Translations under genes and position numbers: made by a program
The notes under the pieces: model-generated
Told to the model about the DNA's origin: nothing
What the model saw: only the letters and a program-made list of their open reading frames with translations
Databases searched by the model: none
Part shown: positions 34,701 to 45,900 of the stretch, piece after piece
Numbering within the stretch: the stretch's first letter is position 1
Layout: each line of letters starts with the position of its first letter
DNA from: Telmatactis stephensoni
Lineage: Eukaryota > Cnidaria > Anthozoa > Actiniaria > Isophelliidae
Assembly (NCBI GenBank): GCA_029948255.1
Contig: JALIZF010001763.1
Location: 372,001 to 436,000, forward strand
Length of the DNA stretch: 64,000 bases
Direction of reading: 5' to 3'

Positions 34701-36717
34701 CTCACATTGTTTTCTCAAAGTCTTGGACGGTACCTTAAAAGAAACCCTCTTTAATTGGCCATCAGAGTCAGAACCAGAAAAGCCCTTGGAAGTAAAAAAA
34801 ATTGGTTATGTACAGAGAGATGAAGTTGCATACATCAATGGTATGAATAATTATTTGAGCCTGAAGTATAGAGAACATCAGGTGCTATACCGTGGGGGGG
34901 GGACTCCGATCGTAAATGGACGGGGATGCTCGTCGTACCTTTTAGGGTGTCTCAGACTTAAGTGGACTTTTAGGGACTGTTTTGGGGTAAATAAACCACC
35001 TAAAATAAGCATGAAAGGGACGATTTCGATGATCTGAATTGAATCTTCAAAGCATATCGATAACAAAGTGTTTCATTACTTTAATTCTTTATTATTGTTT
35101 TGAATTGGTACCTTTTAGGTAGAAATCAGTTATTGCCACTCCCACTCAGGTACCTTTTAGGGGTCATTTTCAAAATTTCCGACGAGCATCCCCGTCCTCT
35201 TATATATAGGAGTCCCCCCCCAGGTGCTATACCTGCTGGGGAAAACACTGCTAGGATATGAAGTGGGCCAGCTTGTTACAGAAAACAATAATCCCCTAGT
35301 GTACATGTAGTACTGCAGGTTTTGTTAAGAATTGTATTGCATGCAGGGACAAAAATCGGTCCCTGAATTATGCAAACTGGTTTGAATTTATTGGACATGA
35401 TGGATGGATTGCCTGCACCGGCCCTGGGTATTTTCAGAAGTTTATGGTACAGTTGATCCCCGGGGGGGGGGACTCCTATATATAAGAGGACGGGGATGCT
35501 CGTCGGAAATTTTAAAAATGACCCCTAAAAGGTACCAAAGTCATATCCGGGGTGGGTGTGGCAATACATGTTTTTACCCCTTAAAGGTACCAACTCAAAA
35601 ACACTAAATTTAACATTTTGCATATTTTAGTCAATCAAGCGATCAATTGTGTCTATTTATATACAAACAATTTGATAGTCGTGCAATCCGATCTTTGTTT
35701 CCAGTATTTAATCGTTGACGGAGGAAAAAATCACCCTAAAAGGTTACTACCAGCTATGTCTCTGGTAGTCCACTAAAGTCTGGGACACCCTAAAAGGTAC
35801 CAGATCGCTGATTTTGACCCCTAAAAGGTACGACGAGCATCCCCGTCCATTTCCGATCGGAGTACCCCCCCGGGAGTTGACCCTCCAAGACAGCCTCAGG
35901 ACTAGAAGTGGTGTCTGCTGATGAGAGGTGTCCGCTTGTGGGAGGTTAAAAATGTAGATTTTGTTAGGAGAAGGGACCATTAGGGTTGCTGTCGGCCACT
36001 TTGGGAGGTGTCTGCTTATGAGAGGTGTCCATTCTAGTGGACTGGTTCAAGTGTGTTTCATTTGCAAACCTTGCTAACTAGAACATTTTGGAATATAGAT
36101 ACCATTGGACTTCATCGTATGGAAAACGAAAGTCATTCAGATTCTGCCTGCTCTCTTCACCTGTACTGTCCTCCATTTGACATGTGTAACTCATTTGACC
36201 AGAGAACAGGACACAAGCAAGCCTGCAAAGTAACATTTTGGTCTAAGTATGGCCAAAGAACTCCTTTTGTAAGTAATAAGTATTTCACTTTGTATATTAT
36301 TAGAACTGCATCTATCAATCACTGACTGCATGCGCAGATGACCACCATGTGTTGACAGGAAAAGCACTTGCTGTTGACAAATACGCAACCTCTTTCAAAT
36401 GCAGGATGTATGTTGGTACACCATGTATGCATATATATATGATCAGAATGTCACAAGCAGTTCTACAATAAAATATCAAATTATGCATCTTTTTCAACAT
36501 TTTGGAATTAAGTTATTATTAAATATTACTTTAAATTGATGGTGTTTTTGAAGCTGTTTTGTCAAGACCTGCAGCCTGAATGGTTTTAAACTGGATAAAA
36601 CAATCTTGCAAGCTTGTTTAAAATACTAATAAGGTACCAGCTGCATGTGACTAGTAAACATTACATGTAAAATGATTCTTTTGTATTTTTTTCTTGCAGA
36701 AACCAGCTGGAAATTAA
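31713..36717 (+). CDS. CDO1: cysteine dioxygenase type 1
   Basis: Exons are 31713-31885, 31974-32051, 34680-34840, 36099-36268 and 36700-36717, all GT-AG with matching phases, about 199 codons (human 200). The enzyme oxidises L-cysteine to cysteine sulfinate in the cytosol, feeding taurine and sulfate production. Its cupin iron ligands are visible: [12 protein letters not shown] supplies two His and the cross-link Cys, GLHRMEN the third His. [10 protein letters not shown] supplies the Tyr that pairs with the Cys, and a His. Exon 1 has [10 protein letters not shown], and exon 2 has [20 protein letters not shown]. The C-terminus FDQRTGHK and [10 protein letters not shown] ends in KPAGN. The start is the ATG at 31713; an upstream open frame is not needed for homology. 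A polyadenylation signal AATAAA lies at 36793-36798. The gene looks functional. Confidence 0.95.
32917..33309 (+). mobile_element. tRNA-derived SINE in CDO1 intron 2
   Basis: The head has RNA polymerase III boxes: A box TGGCTCAGTTGG (32928-32939) and B box GGTTCAAATCC (32971-32981), 32 bp apart. A body of about 300 bp includes GGGACGTTAAAGAACCC, followed by a tail of (AAAT)n at 33281-33309. The tRNA-like part does not fold into a complete functional tRNA. No clear target duplication was found. Confidence 0.88.
33582..33720. mobile_element. GGGCCC-ended palindromic MITE, diverged type
   Basis: GGGTCCGGTTGTACGAAGG at the left mirrors CCTTCGTACAACCGGGCCC at the right. Inner TATCC(A/G)G(C/T)GGATAA words alternate. 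It is related at the ends to 20454-20562, with a different core. Confidence 0.75.
34883..35235. mobile_element. palindromic element with about 10-12-bp target duplication (CDO1 intron 3)
   Basis: Flanked by direct copies of CAGGTGCTATACC (about 34879 and about 35221). Ends run GGGGGGGGACTCC and GGAGTCCCCCCCCC. Subterminal words GACGGGGATGCTCGTCG and CGACGAGCATCCCCGTC are inverted, and TACCTTTTAGG is repeated inside. Target duplication length and long arms recall Mutator-like elements, but no transposase is present to confirm this. Confidence 0.75.
35448..35885. mobile_element. second copy of the GGGACTCC palindromic element (CDO1 intron 3)
   Basis: Same family as 34883-35235, inverse orientation. 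Flanks AGTTGATCC (from about 35451) and AGTTGACCC (from about 35875) form a 9-bp duplication with one mismatch. It holds the words GACGGGGATGCTCGTCG and CCCCTAAAAGGTACC. Confidence 0.75.
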
Positions 36718-38378
36718 AATGACATCAGATGTACAAATGTTCTGTAAAGTATATATCCAGCCATAATAGTAATTTAACCATATTTATATTTTAATAAATC
36801 TGTAAAAAAAACTTTCTAAAGAAAACTCTACTTTTCAAAACCAACCCTTAGCTTAGACGTACAAAGCACAAATTTAGGCTTTGACAATTAAGTGGCAAAT
36901 ATTTTTAGATGATATTTTTCAAGCTTCTATGATAGCTAGGAGCAGCATAAATAAGAATTGTATAATGTTGCATAAAGAAATTGCACGTGATGTGTGATGT
37001 GTGATTGTTTCAAAACAAGCTACTTGATGACTGTGTGATATTGTTCCTAAATTAACTGCATTTGCTGTTTTGAAAACTAGTTATAAATGCAAATATATTC
37101 CAATATGGTACTTGGCATGATTGGTAAATATCTCACCCTTTGATGCCCAATTGATATATTATAAGCTGATTGTCATGTAATTGTAAAAAAATCATGAGAA
37201 GGACTATGATATGATGGCCTGTAGCAAGTGTTTTTCCTCTCTTATTGACAAATTTGTCAGTAAGAGGAAAACCAAAGCTAGCAGGGTAAAGATGTGATTG
37301 TGTGATTTTATCTTTGAAGACCTGCATGGTCCCCCAAAGACAGTGTCAGTTATGTGAATTAAAACAGTGATCATCATCACCCATGATTTTCTGAATTTTC
37401 ACAGTTGCATGAAATCATTTCCTGTCAATATAGAGTGATAAGTGATGCTGCCTTTTTTTTCTTCTTGCATTCAACTTCAATGGTTTCATTTAATTTTTTA
37501 CAAACTATACGATGAATAATGAAAATGTGGAATAATTTTCATATCAAAGACAAAGTAGCCTTCATGGTCAGTCCTTGGGGGAGGGCCTCCCCTTTCCCTC
37601 TCCCCCAATCCCTCTCCCCTGAGGGGCTGGCTAAACAGGCTAAAAATAGCCTGCATTGCTGGTGGTTTCATTTCTTCCTCTGCCCAAAAACCACAGACCA
37701 CCAGCAATGCAGGCCAGCTAAAAACGTCAAAGGTATTGGTTTTAGAGTGTTCATAGCTCTTAAGTCTACACTAATCCCCATAAATTTGATAACGATTTGT
37801 ATCTTACAGTTCATGACTGTTGTCAACTCTAAAACAGCATTTTTCTTTTTTCTGAGTCTGGAAAATGGGGAAAAAAGATACTCTTTCAAATTTATCCAGA
37901 TTTGTGTGGATGTAACCTGAGAAGCTGTGCAAGAGAAAACTAAACCTGAAATCTCTCTGATCATCACTCAATGATGCCTTGTATTTCTCAGTCTAGTGGA
38001 TAGGGCATTCTCTTCCCCAAGAATCAGAAACGTTTCTTATACAAATGCTATGTAATGCAGGCTGTGCTTGGTTGTGTCTCCCAAGCTGGAATTGCTGTAA
38101 GGTGCTTATACTAAAACTTTATTATTTTCACCATTTTATGTTCATGTTTCGATCATGTTTACTAGTAAAAAAATGTTAAAAGATAAATACACCATAAGTA
38201 CCGTTGAGAATTTCAGCCAAAGGAGATATTCCAGGGGTGGATTTAGGTGGAGGGATGTGCACCCCTTCACTGACTTTTGGCCATTTTCTTCTTGAGACTT
38301 TTCCAAAATATCCTCTGGATCCCATTGAGAATTTCCCTCCTTAACTATAATCCTGGATCCACCTCGGTATTCATTTAA

Positions 38379-38560
38379 CAAATTGAAGATAGTTTTCCAT
38401 TGTCAGTACTCTTATTAATCATGGATGACGTCAAAAAATGTTCAAAACTAAAGTGGAACCACGAGCGCAGCGAGTGGTTTCACTGCTAAGTTTTGGACAT
38501 TTTTTGACGTCATCCATGATTAATAAGAGTACTGACAATGGAAAACTATCTTCAATTTGT
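38379..38560. repeat. 182-bp near-perfect palindrome
   Basis: Arms of about 80 bp each: CAAATTGAAGATAGTTTTCC at the left and its exact inverse at the right. Inner word GGATGACGTCAAAAAATGTT is likewise inverted. The short centre reads CACGAGCGCAGCGAGTGG. The high arm identity implies a recent element. Confidence 0.85.
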
Positions 38561-38777
38561 TTTTTACAACATTATCTTAGATCTTTTCCGTCTAAATCTG
38601 TTTGAAAAACTGTCCCAAACTTTTTTCTGTAAGGACGAGCGTGACATGTTGGCGTCAGCTATTGTCAGTACTCTTATTAACAATGGCTCTCGGCCAATCA
38701 GATTGCAAGATTTTAGTCAAATGTTGTAAAAATATTTAGTGAAAATAATTTGTCAAGCCAGTATTTCTGGTTATTTC

Positions 38778-38982
38778 TGGTTTGACAAAAAGAAAACCTA
38801 ATAATGACATGAGCTGCGAGACAAGTCCAAGTGCTCGTAAAATCGGTACTGTCAAATTAGTTGTCCTAAGTTACACTTTGTACTGGTTATATATAAAATC
38901 CTTAAAAGCGACACTGGTGTGCTCGTTACAGGCGTGTAATACGGAATTTAATATAAAAAGGTTTTCTTTTTGTCAAACCAGT
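38778..38982. mobile_element. palindromic-ended MITE
   Basis: Terminal words CTGGTTTGACAAAAAGAAAA and TTTTCTTTTTGTCAAACCAG are exact inverses. The interior is non-palindromic and has no ORF. Confidence 0.7.
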
Positions 38983-39744
38983 ATTTAAACCTTAGAAAAA
39001 CAGTAACAGGTTTTCATATTGAAACCATGATTTTTGAATAAAAAAGCGATGTAGAAAAAAAATACGTAAAATAAATTAAAATTTATTGTTAGAGCTACAA
39101 ATGGATAATAAACGTTGTAGTACAAACAACATGGTTGCAATTGATAGTGTAAAAGAACTGAAGAAAAACTGGATTTTTTTCTGCTAAACTCTTCTGAAGA
39201 AACTTGGGTGCTCCACCATAAAAGTGGTCATGTCGAGGGCCCAGGATAACTGTGCGTGCAACTGGAATATCTGATCGACGCGCGTTTTATATGGACAATC
39301 ATAAAAATTGGTATCGATCTGGTTAAATATATTGGAAGACTGAAATTCTGACGCGTTTAGTTATATATTTTCCGTTTCAATGTTTGCATTATAATCAATG
39401 CCTTATTTGAGTCACTACTGCGAGTGACCTGAACAAACATCAGTTTCATCCTTATTATACGAGCATACGCATATGCATGAGTGAATAAAGAGTGCAAAGT
39501 GGAGTGTATTACATGGCTTGGCGCGCGCAAATTCCGTATTGCACACTGATTACTAGCCTGCGTAGCGGCCCTGGGGAGGGGAAGGGAGAGGGAAAAGGGA
39601 AAGGAGGGGAGGGGGACGGTTGAACGAGCACACTGCAGTGTCGCTTGATAGCAACGACAATGGAGCGCCAACAGGTTGGTCGTACAAGAAATAATTTTAT
39701 TACACGAAAAGTTGTGTATGTGTTTTTACCAAGAGACCATAATT

Positions 39745-39987
39745 CTAAGAGAGCGAAACTCGGTGCGATGTTCGTGGCGCCTAAGGCTATTTTTAGTAAC
39801 TTCGCCATCGCGCGCGCAAGGTTCTTAAACAATATAGAAAGCAAATTGAACGGTCCCGTCCGCGCGCACGTCAAAAATCAAATTCTATTTGTTTGAGAGC
39901 CTTGCGCACGCGATGGTGAAATTACTAAAAAAGCCCTAGTCGCCACGAACATCGCATACACATCAATACTGAGTTTCACTCTCTTAG
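39745..39987. mobile_element. palindromic MITE with CpG-rich core
   Basis: Ends CTAAGAGAGCGAAACTC and GAGTTTCACTCTCTTAG are inverted, as are GCGATGTTCGTGGCG and CGCCACGAACATCGC, and TTCGCCATCGCG and CGCGATGGTGAA. Confidence 0.7.
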
Positions 39988-41934
39988 TATTACTTTACAT
40001 GCATTGTGACTCGCCCTAAGGGCTCCGTCAAATTAAAATACTAAAATGACTCGACGTAAAAAATACACAGCCGCATTACACAACTTTTCATATCCTCTTT
40101 ATCCATCTGTTCGTCCATCCATCTTCAGATTAATCTATAATTCTTCCGTCCATCGATATCAGTTCGTCCACTCATCCGTCCGTCAATGGCTAGCCCGCGG
40201 CAACTGCACAATTAAGCGCAGATATTGACGAAATAATTTCACTGGCGTACTAATGGCACCGTAATGACTTCTATATATAGAAGGGTGGGAAAGCTAATCG
40301 GGAATTTCGAAAATACCTTTATAGGTCAGTACCTGGGTCTTATCGAGATGGGCGTGGCGACACATGATTTTTACTCCTATAAAAGGTACCAACCCCAAAG
40401 CAAATGATTGAACGAATCTCCTTTAGCGATGAGTGTTAAGTGACAAAAGTCGGATTTAATTGAGCTGTTAATTCTTATCTCAGGTAAGTTATTTGTCGAA
40501 AAAAAATTTATAGGTGCAATAAAAATTGAGACACCCTCGCTAAAAACGAACTAGTGAGCTGAGAGTTGTATGCACATTAGAATATTAGAATGTAGTGGTA
40601 GTGTGTGAGAGTGCAGTGTCCCCAATTAGTGCGCAAGCGTTAGAAGACTTGGACACTTAAATAAACAGGGGGTTTTTTTTGCCTAAAGGGTCCCTCCCCC
40701 TCCCCATAATGACTTGCGACTACGTTGTGTGATGACTGAACACGGTTGCTAACCTACTTTGCAGACTCAACTTTTTACAAATTCCAGTTTACTTCCTTTT
40801 GACCATCTAATCACGAATATTTTAGTGATTCCAGGAAGTACCCTCTGGACGCATATTTATTTCAAAGAAAGAGAAACGGGTAGAGGTGGGAGTGCTTTAT
40901 ATTAGCGAGCGAGAGGTAGATCATTCTTTTTTTCAAAATAATTTCTTCGAAATCACATGGTTTCCGAGCTGAACTGCAACAAGGATTTTACTAGCAACAT
41001 CGGCATGAGCGGACACGTACCTGCTGTATCTTCAATTAAGGGATGCCGTTACAATATTGTGCAATATTCTGTACTACCAATAGTACTAACATACAGTCTC
41101 ATTAGAAATGGGGCGGTAAAAGGACATTTATTCGGGAGCAAAGGGGAGGGGAGGGGAGGGGGACTTATTCGGGAGCGAGGGAGGGAAGGAGGGGCGCTTA
41201 TTCGGGAGCTAAGGGGAGGTAGAGTCCTTTATGGCAAACAAACGCAGTCGAGATTTTTTCTTAAATAGTCAACCTCAAGCTTCCGTCCCAACGAAAGAGG
41301 TCACTAGTTTTTCCGGCTTGGGTTTGAGTGCTCGATATGTGTCATGCTAAAGCGTGATGAGTACAGTGTAAGTGTTATCAACTTTTACACATATTTACTT
41401 CTCGAAGATACGTTCAGCATTCTTTCTGGGATCCCTGTGGTGCGTTAGATTGTCGTAATTGTTTATTCACTGTTTATAAATCACATATATGCATTTCTAA
41501 TCGTTGTGATAAATAGATCATCCTCTTTGGTAGTCCTTGAAATTTCTGTCATGTCTGAATGAATATTGGATATTTGTGTAAAAGGAACGAAGTCAATCAA
41601 TTGGAACAAAACTTTCTTAGCTAGGCCTTGAAGTATACAGTAAACATACATGACATATGCAAAGCCATATAAGGGTTGAAATGTACGCATCAAAGGAATC
41701 AGTAAGAGGATTTAAAAACAAAGGCTATTAGCTGTACAATTGTTGCTTTATAAACCTTTCATTTTGCAGCTCGCCAGGAGAGCAGTCAACTTGAAGTTTT
41801 CAGTTTCAGTTTCACTTTATTTGCACTTTTCAAGACAATATATATATATTTTTACATAATAAACCGATAAGAAATAAGAAACTTGAATGCGAGTATCAAA
41901 ATAAAATAATGGAATAAATGAATAAAACTTAAAG

Positions 41935-42062
41935 GAAATTAAAGGAAAGGAAAGGAAAGAAGAGAAGAGAAAAGAAGAGAAGGGAAGGGAAAAGAAAAGA
42001 AAAGAAAAGAAAAGAAAAGAAAAGAAAAGAAAAGAAAAGAAAAGAAAAGAAAAGAAAAGAAG
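41935..42062. repeat. (AAAAG)n pentanucleotide microsatellite
   Basis: A pure AAAAG array at about 41990-42060, preceded by imperfect AAGGA/GAAGA units. It causes long false SFLFF ORFs on the minus strand. Confidence 0.95.
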
Positions 42063-42935
42063 GCAACGCGGGGAAAACATGGAAGAAAAGAATGAATATT
42101 TTATTTGCAATAATGGCTTGTATTTTCAGTAAATGATCGAAAATGAGAAAGAAATCATCAAGATAAATGAACAAAGAGAATAGACCGGGAATAATGCATG
42201 GGTGAAGAAATTGGGGAATTTGAAAGAAAGAATAAATGAACAAATGAAAGTGTGCATAGAATAGGAAGATGATCGAACGAAATGTTTGAAACATGATGAT
42301 CTAAAGTAAAGAAAACCATTAGACTAATTCCGCTCGTATTGATATCAAATTCCATTAAATCAATGAAATTTTTTATTAGTTCATGACCCATTATATTCAG
42401 ATTTCTATGACCCGAAACTGCCGTTCACCGTAAGAATTGTAATAAAAAATACACTAATTAGATTGTAAACATTTTGGTTCACTTGGGATTTAATATATCG
42501 TTATATCATAAGTACTGGGAGAAATGTGAGATGCTGAGCTTTATTTACGCTCTTGTAATAACATCCATTTATCGATATTGATCGATATTGAAGATTGCAC
42601 GATTCATAATCCCCACAAAAGCCTTCGTGCTCTTTCGCGCGTAACTCTATTGACCAATCAAACATCAGATTATATCTTAGATGTCACAAAACTGGCCAAT
42701 CAGAAAGATTGTTAGATCATGGATTTTGTGTGACGAGAAACCCTGAGACGTCACGCTGAATGTTTGATTCAAATTAGATGTTTGGTATGTAAACTCCATC
42801 TCCCGTTTCTGGGCGATCAGGAACCATTTACCGATGTAAAACACAATTCTGCTTTCCTTCAAGCTGCACCCAAACCTCTAATAACATCCCAAACACCTAG
42901 AAAGCTTACTTTTAAGAACAAAAACTTGAAATACG

Positions 42936-45900
42936 ATGGCCCTGCGACAATCGTTCCGAGCCAACCGCTCCAGATTTAAGCATGTTTTCGGGAGTCCAGC
43001 AAAGAAGGAGTTCTGCTACGAGGGAATACGAATCACAGAAAAATCCTTGGAGAGCAATTTCTGTGCAGTGAATCCGAAATTTCTTGCTGTAGTTCTAGAA
43101 GCACAAGGTGGAGGGCCTTTCCTAGTTATTCCATTGGAAACGGTAAGTGAAAAGTACTTACATGTACGCTTCTCGAATATATATCGCTCTCAGTTTTCAA
43201 TCGCCAACCGCGAATTTTGTTCTCGCCGCCAGTGAAATTTGTTCCCGGGGGACGTCAAAAATATAGCACTTAATTTATCCAAAAGGATAGATAAGTACTT
43301 AGCGGTTTTTGCCCTTTTGTTTTCAAACAGCAAAATCCTTAATTTAGGCTTGCATCAGTGTTTTCTCGCAGACAGAAAATTTGTGTTTATCACACAACTT
43401 TGTTTTTGTCAGGCTCAACTTTGACTTTGAAAAACTTCAGTGTGTATTTTTAATACATTATCTTGTCTAAATCAGCTCTGTCTGCTAGAAAATCGTTGCA
43501 GCTCAGTTGGATAGAAATAAACTTTTATAAAAATCTATAAACTTTATAGTGGACTCGTGAAATCGATCGGAGAAAGAAATAAATCTAATGATCATATATT
43601 CTCGATTTGCATGCTATCGCCAAACGCATCGATGTGTGAAGACGCTAACAAAGACAAAAATTCGCTGTAGATGGCAATATTTATACGAATTTTAGCAATA
43701 GTTGACTTATTAACAGTTTTAGGACTGTTGCGAAAAAAATAATCACCCTGCAATGCTGCTGTTGTCAAAGTTCTTATTTGGTTGGCTTGCTAGCGTTCTC
43801 GAAGTTTTCTCGGTCGGCCAGATAGAAAAGATATACGCCAAAACGAAAATATGGACAACAATGCAAATAGTTCAGCTACCTGAAGAGTCAGAATTCTGGA
43901 AAATTCATATTTTAAATTGTTTTGTTTGTAACTCACAAAATGTGTTCAAGTCGATTATGTTACTATGTAGTTTGTGATTTTGTAAGTTACTTAATTTTTT
44001 TTGCAATATTTAAAATATTTTGGGGGGACCCAAAGCAAAATGTAAAGTGCCATTAAGGTAAACTGCATCTACTTAACAGCGTGAAAACTAGTTTGTGCTA
44101 AACCTAGTTTGCAATTTTTAATGTAGAAAAATCACATAACTTTTGCAAAAAGACCTAATTTTGACTTGAATGTTGATAGGCTTTGTGTTATGGTTATAAA
44201 TAATTTAAAAACCAGGAGTCCATATAAAAGCTGTGGAATACCCTAATATTAATCCCTAATTTTCCACTTTCAAAATCTTTGAAACTTGCTCTTTGTAAAG
44301 CTTGCAAGTATTTACATTATTACAAAAGACACTTGGAAAGAATCAATTTTATATTTAAAATCTTTATTTAAAAGTGTGAAATGTGATGAGCATCTTTTGT
44401 ATTGATTCCCAGCTATAAGCCTAAAATGAAACTTGAAACAAGGAAGGTGATTTGAAAAGATTAGAAAAAAGGATCCATTTCAATAATGAAACTCCATTCA
44501 AAGCCCTAAATTACAGTTTCTCATTTGTACAAAAAGCAAGGAGTGGCAATCACTGTACATATAGAAAATGGCAATCCAAGAGAAAGGTACAATGACCACT
44601 GTTGAAGACTTAAAAGGGAGGAAGAAATTACAGATTGAAAGCAATTCAGAATGATAACGCGTAGTAAAACTAATGTAGTTTGGAGTGAATATCTAATGTA
44701 GTTTGAAGTGCATATCCTCCAAAAGTTTTCTCTAGTAGTAGAGGGTCATACTGTATTTATATCGCTTTTGTCATTTCCATTATCACTATTTTTTCTGCTA
44801 CTCCAACTGCTGTTTGTATTGCCACAATATTCCTCAAAGTGGTCTTGTCACATACAAACACTTTTTTCACAGTATTGATTGAGCATTGATCATATTTTTG
44901 CCTCTGAAAAGAGCATCAACTCAAAAACACTTATTTTTTGCCTTATTATTTATTTCATACAGTCCAAGGTCAAAGGGCTTAGAAATTTTATATTCCTTTA
45001 ATTGTTCTAGATGAAATATACATGACAGTATACAAAAGGTATAACTCATGTTTTTTTAACAGAACTTCCTTTACCCCAAAGCATTAGTGATTACCAAAGA
45101 GTGCCATTTCAGGAAATGTTAATACTAAGCTCGTTGTATAGAAATAAAATACTGATCTAGACAGATAACCTATGATACACAGCTTTAATGATACATATCA
45201 TCTTACACTTTCTTTGCCAAAGTGATTTGTTTAGAGCATGACCAGACATTGTATGTCTGGCCCGCACTTGAACTTAGGCTTAAGTAGTTTAAGGACATGT
45301 ATAAAGCAAATACTGAAAACATATGCTTATCTGAAACTCCTTAGTATCAGTTATAACATAAAAGAAATGCAAAGAACATGTATCCTAATCCACTATAATA
45401 AGTAAGAAACATAGGGATTTCATCTTAAACTAAGAGAATATTATTATTAAATAATAATTATAATATTCTCTTATTGTAGTTTAAGATGTCTATTTTGTGG
45501 AGGTTTTGGTATAAAAGGTAAAAGTGTCTTAATCTTTAAGTATGCCCAAGCCTAGAAAATTCTAATAGCACAAATGCCAAGCTGTGTATTGATTTAATAG
45601 TTCAACGGTACTTTCTCTTGGCTTTTATTACCACGCCTGAAAACTGTTGAAAGACTTATCTTGTATAGTTAAAATTTTATTCATCATACAGGTTGGTCGC
45701 ATTCCAACAGACTATCCTAAGGTTTGCGGTCACCACAGGCCAGTACTGGACCTTCAATGGAATCCCTTCGATGACAACATCCTAGTGTCTGCTTCTGAAG
45801 ACACCACTATCAAAGTTTGGTTTATACCTGATGGAGGGCTGCATGAAGACTTGAAAGACTTTGTTGGAGATTTGCGTCAACATGAAAAAAAGGTTTCGAT

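Larger units (their letters stand above)
36718..42935. other. intergenic region CDO1-coronin
   Basis: 6.2 kb without a supported gene. It contains a hairpin (37648-37716), a long palindrome (38379-38560), further inverted elements (38778-38982, 39745-39987), a decayed copy of the GGGACTCC-type element (about 40265-40560), GGGAGG-type repeats with TTATTCGGGAG words (41125-41230) and an AAAAG pentanucleotide microsatellite (41935-42062). Confidence 0.55.

Noticed and set aside
38538..38729. 63-aa ORF after the long palindrome
   Set aside because: Lies within repetitive sequence with inverted flanks; no homology recognised.
41817..42294. Phe/Leu-rich ORFs resembling membrane proteins
   Set aside because: Translations of the AAAAG microsatellite and its flanks.
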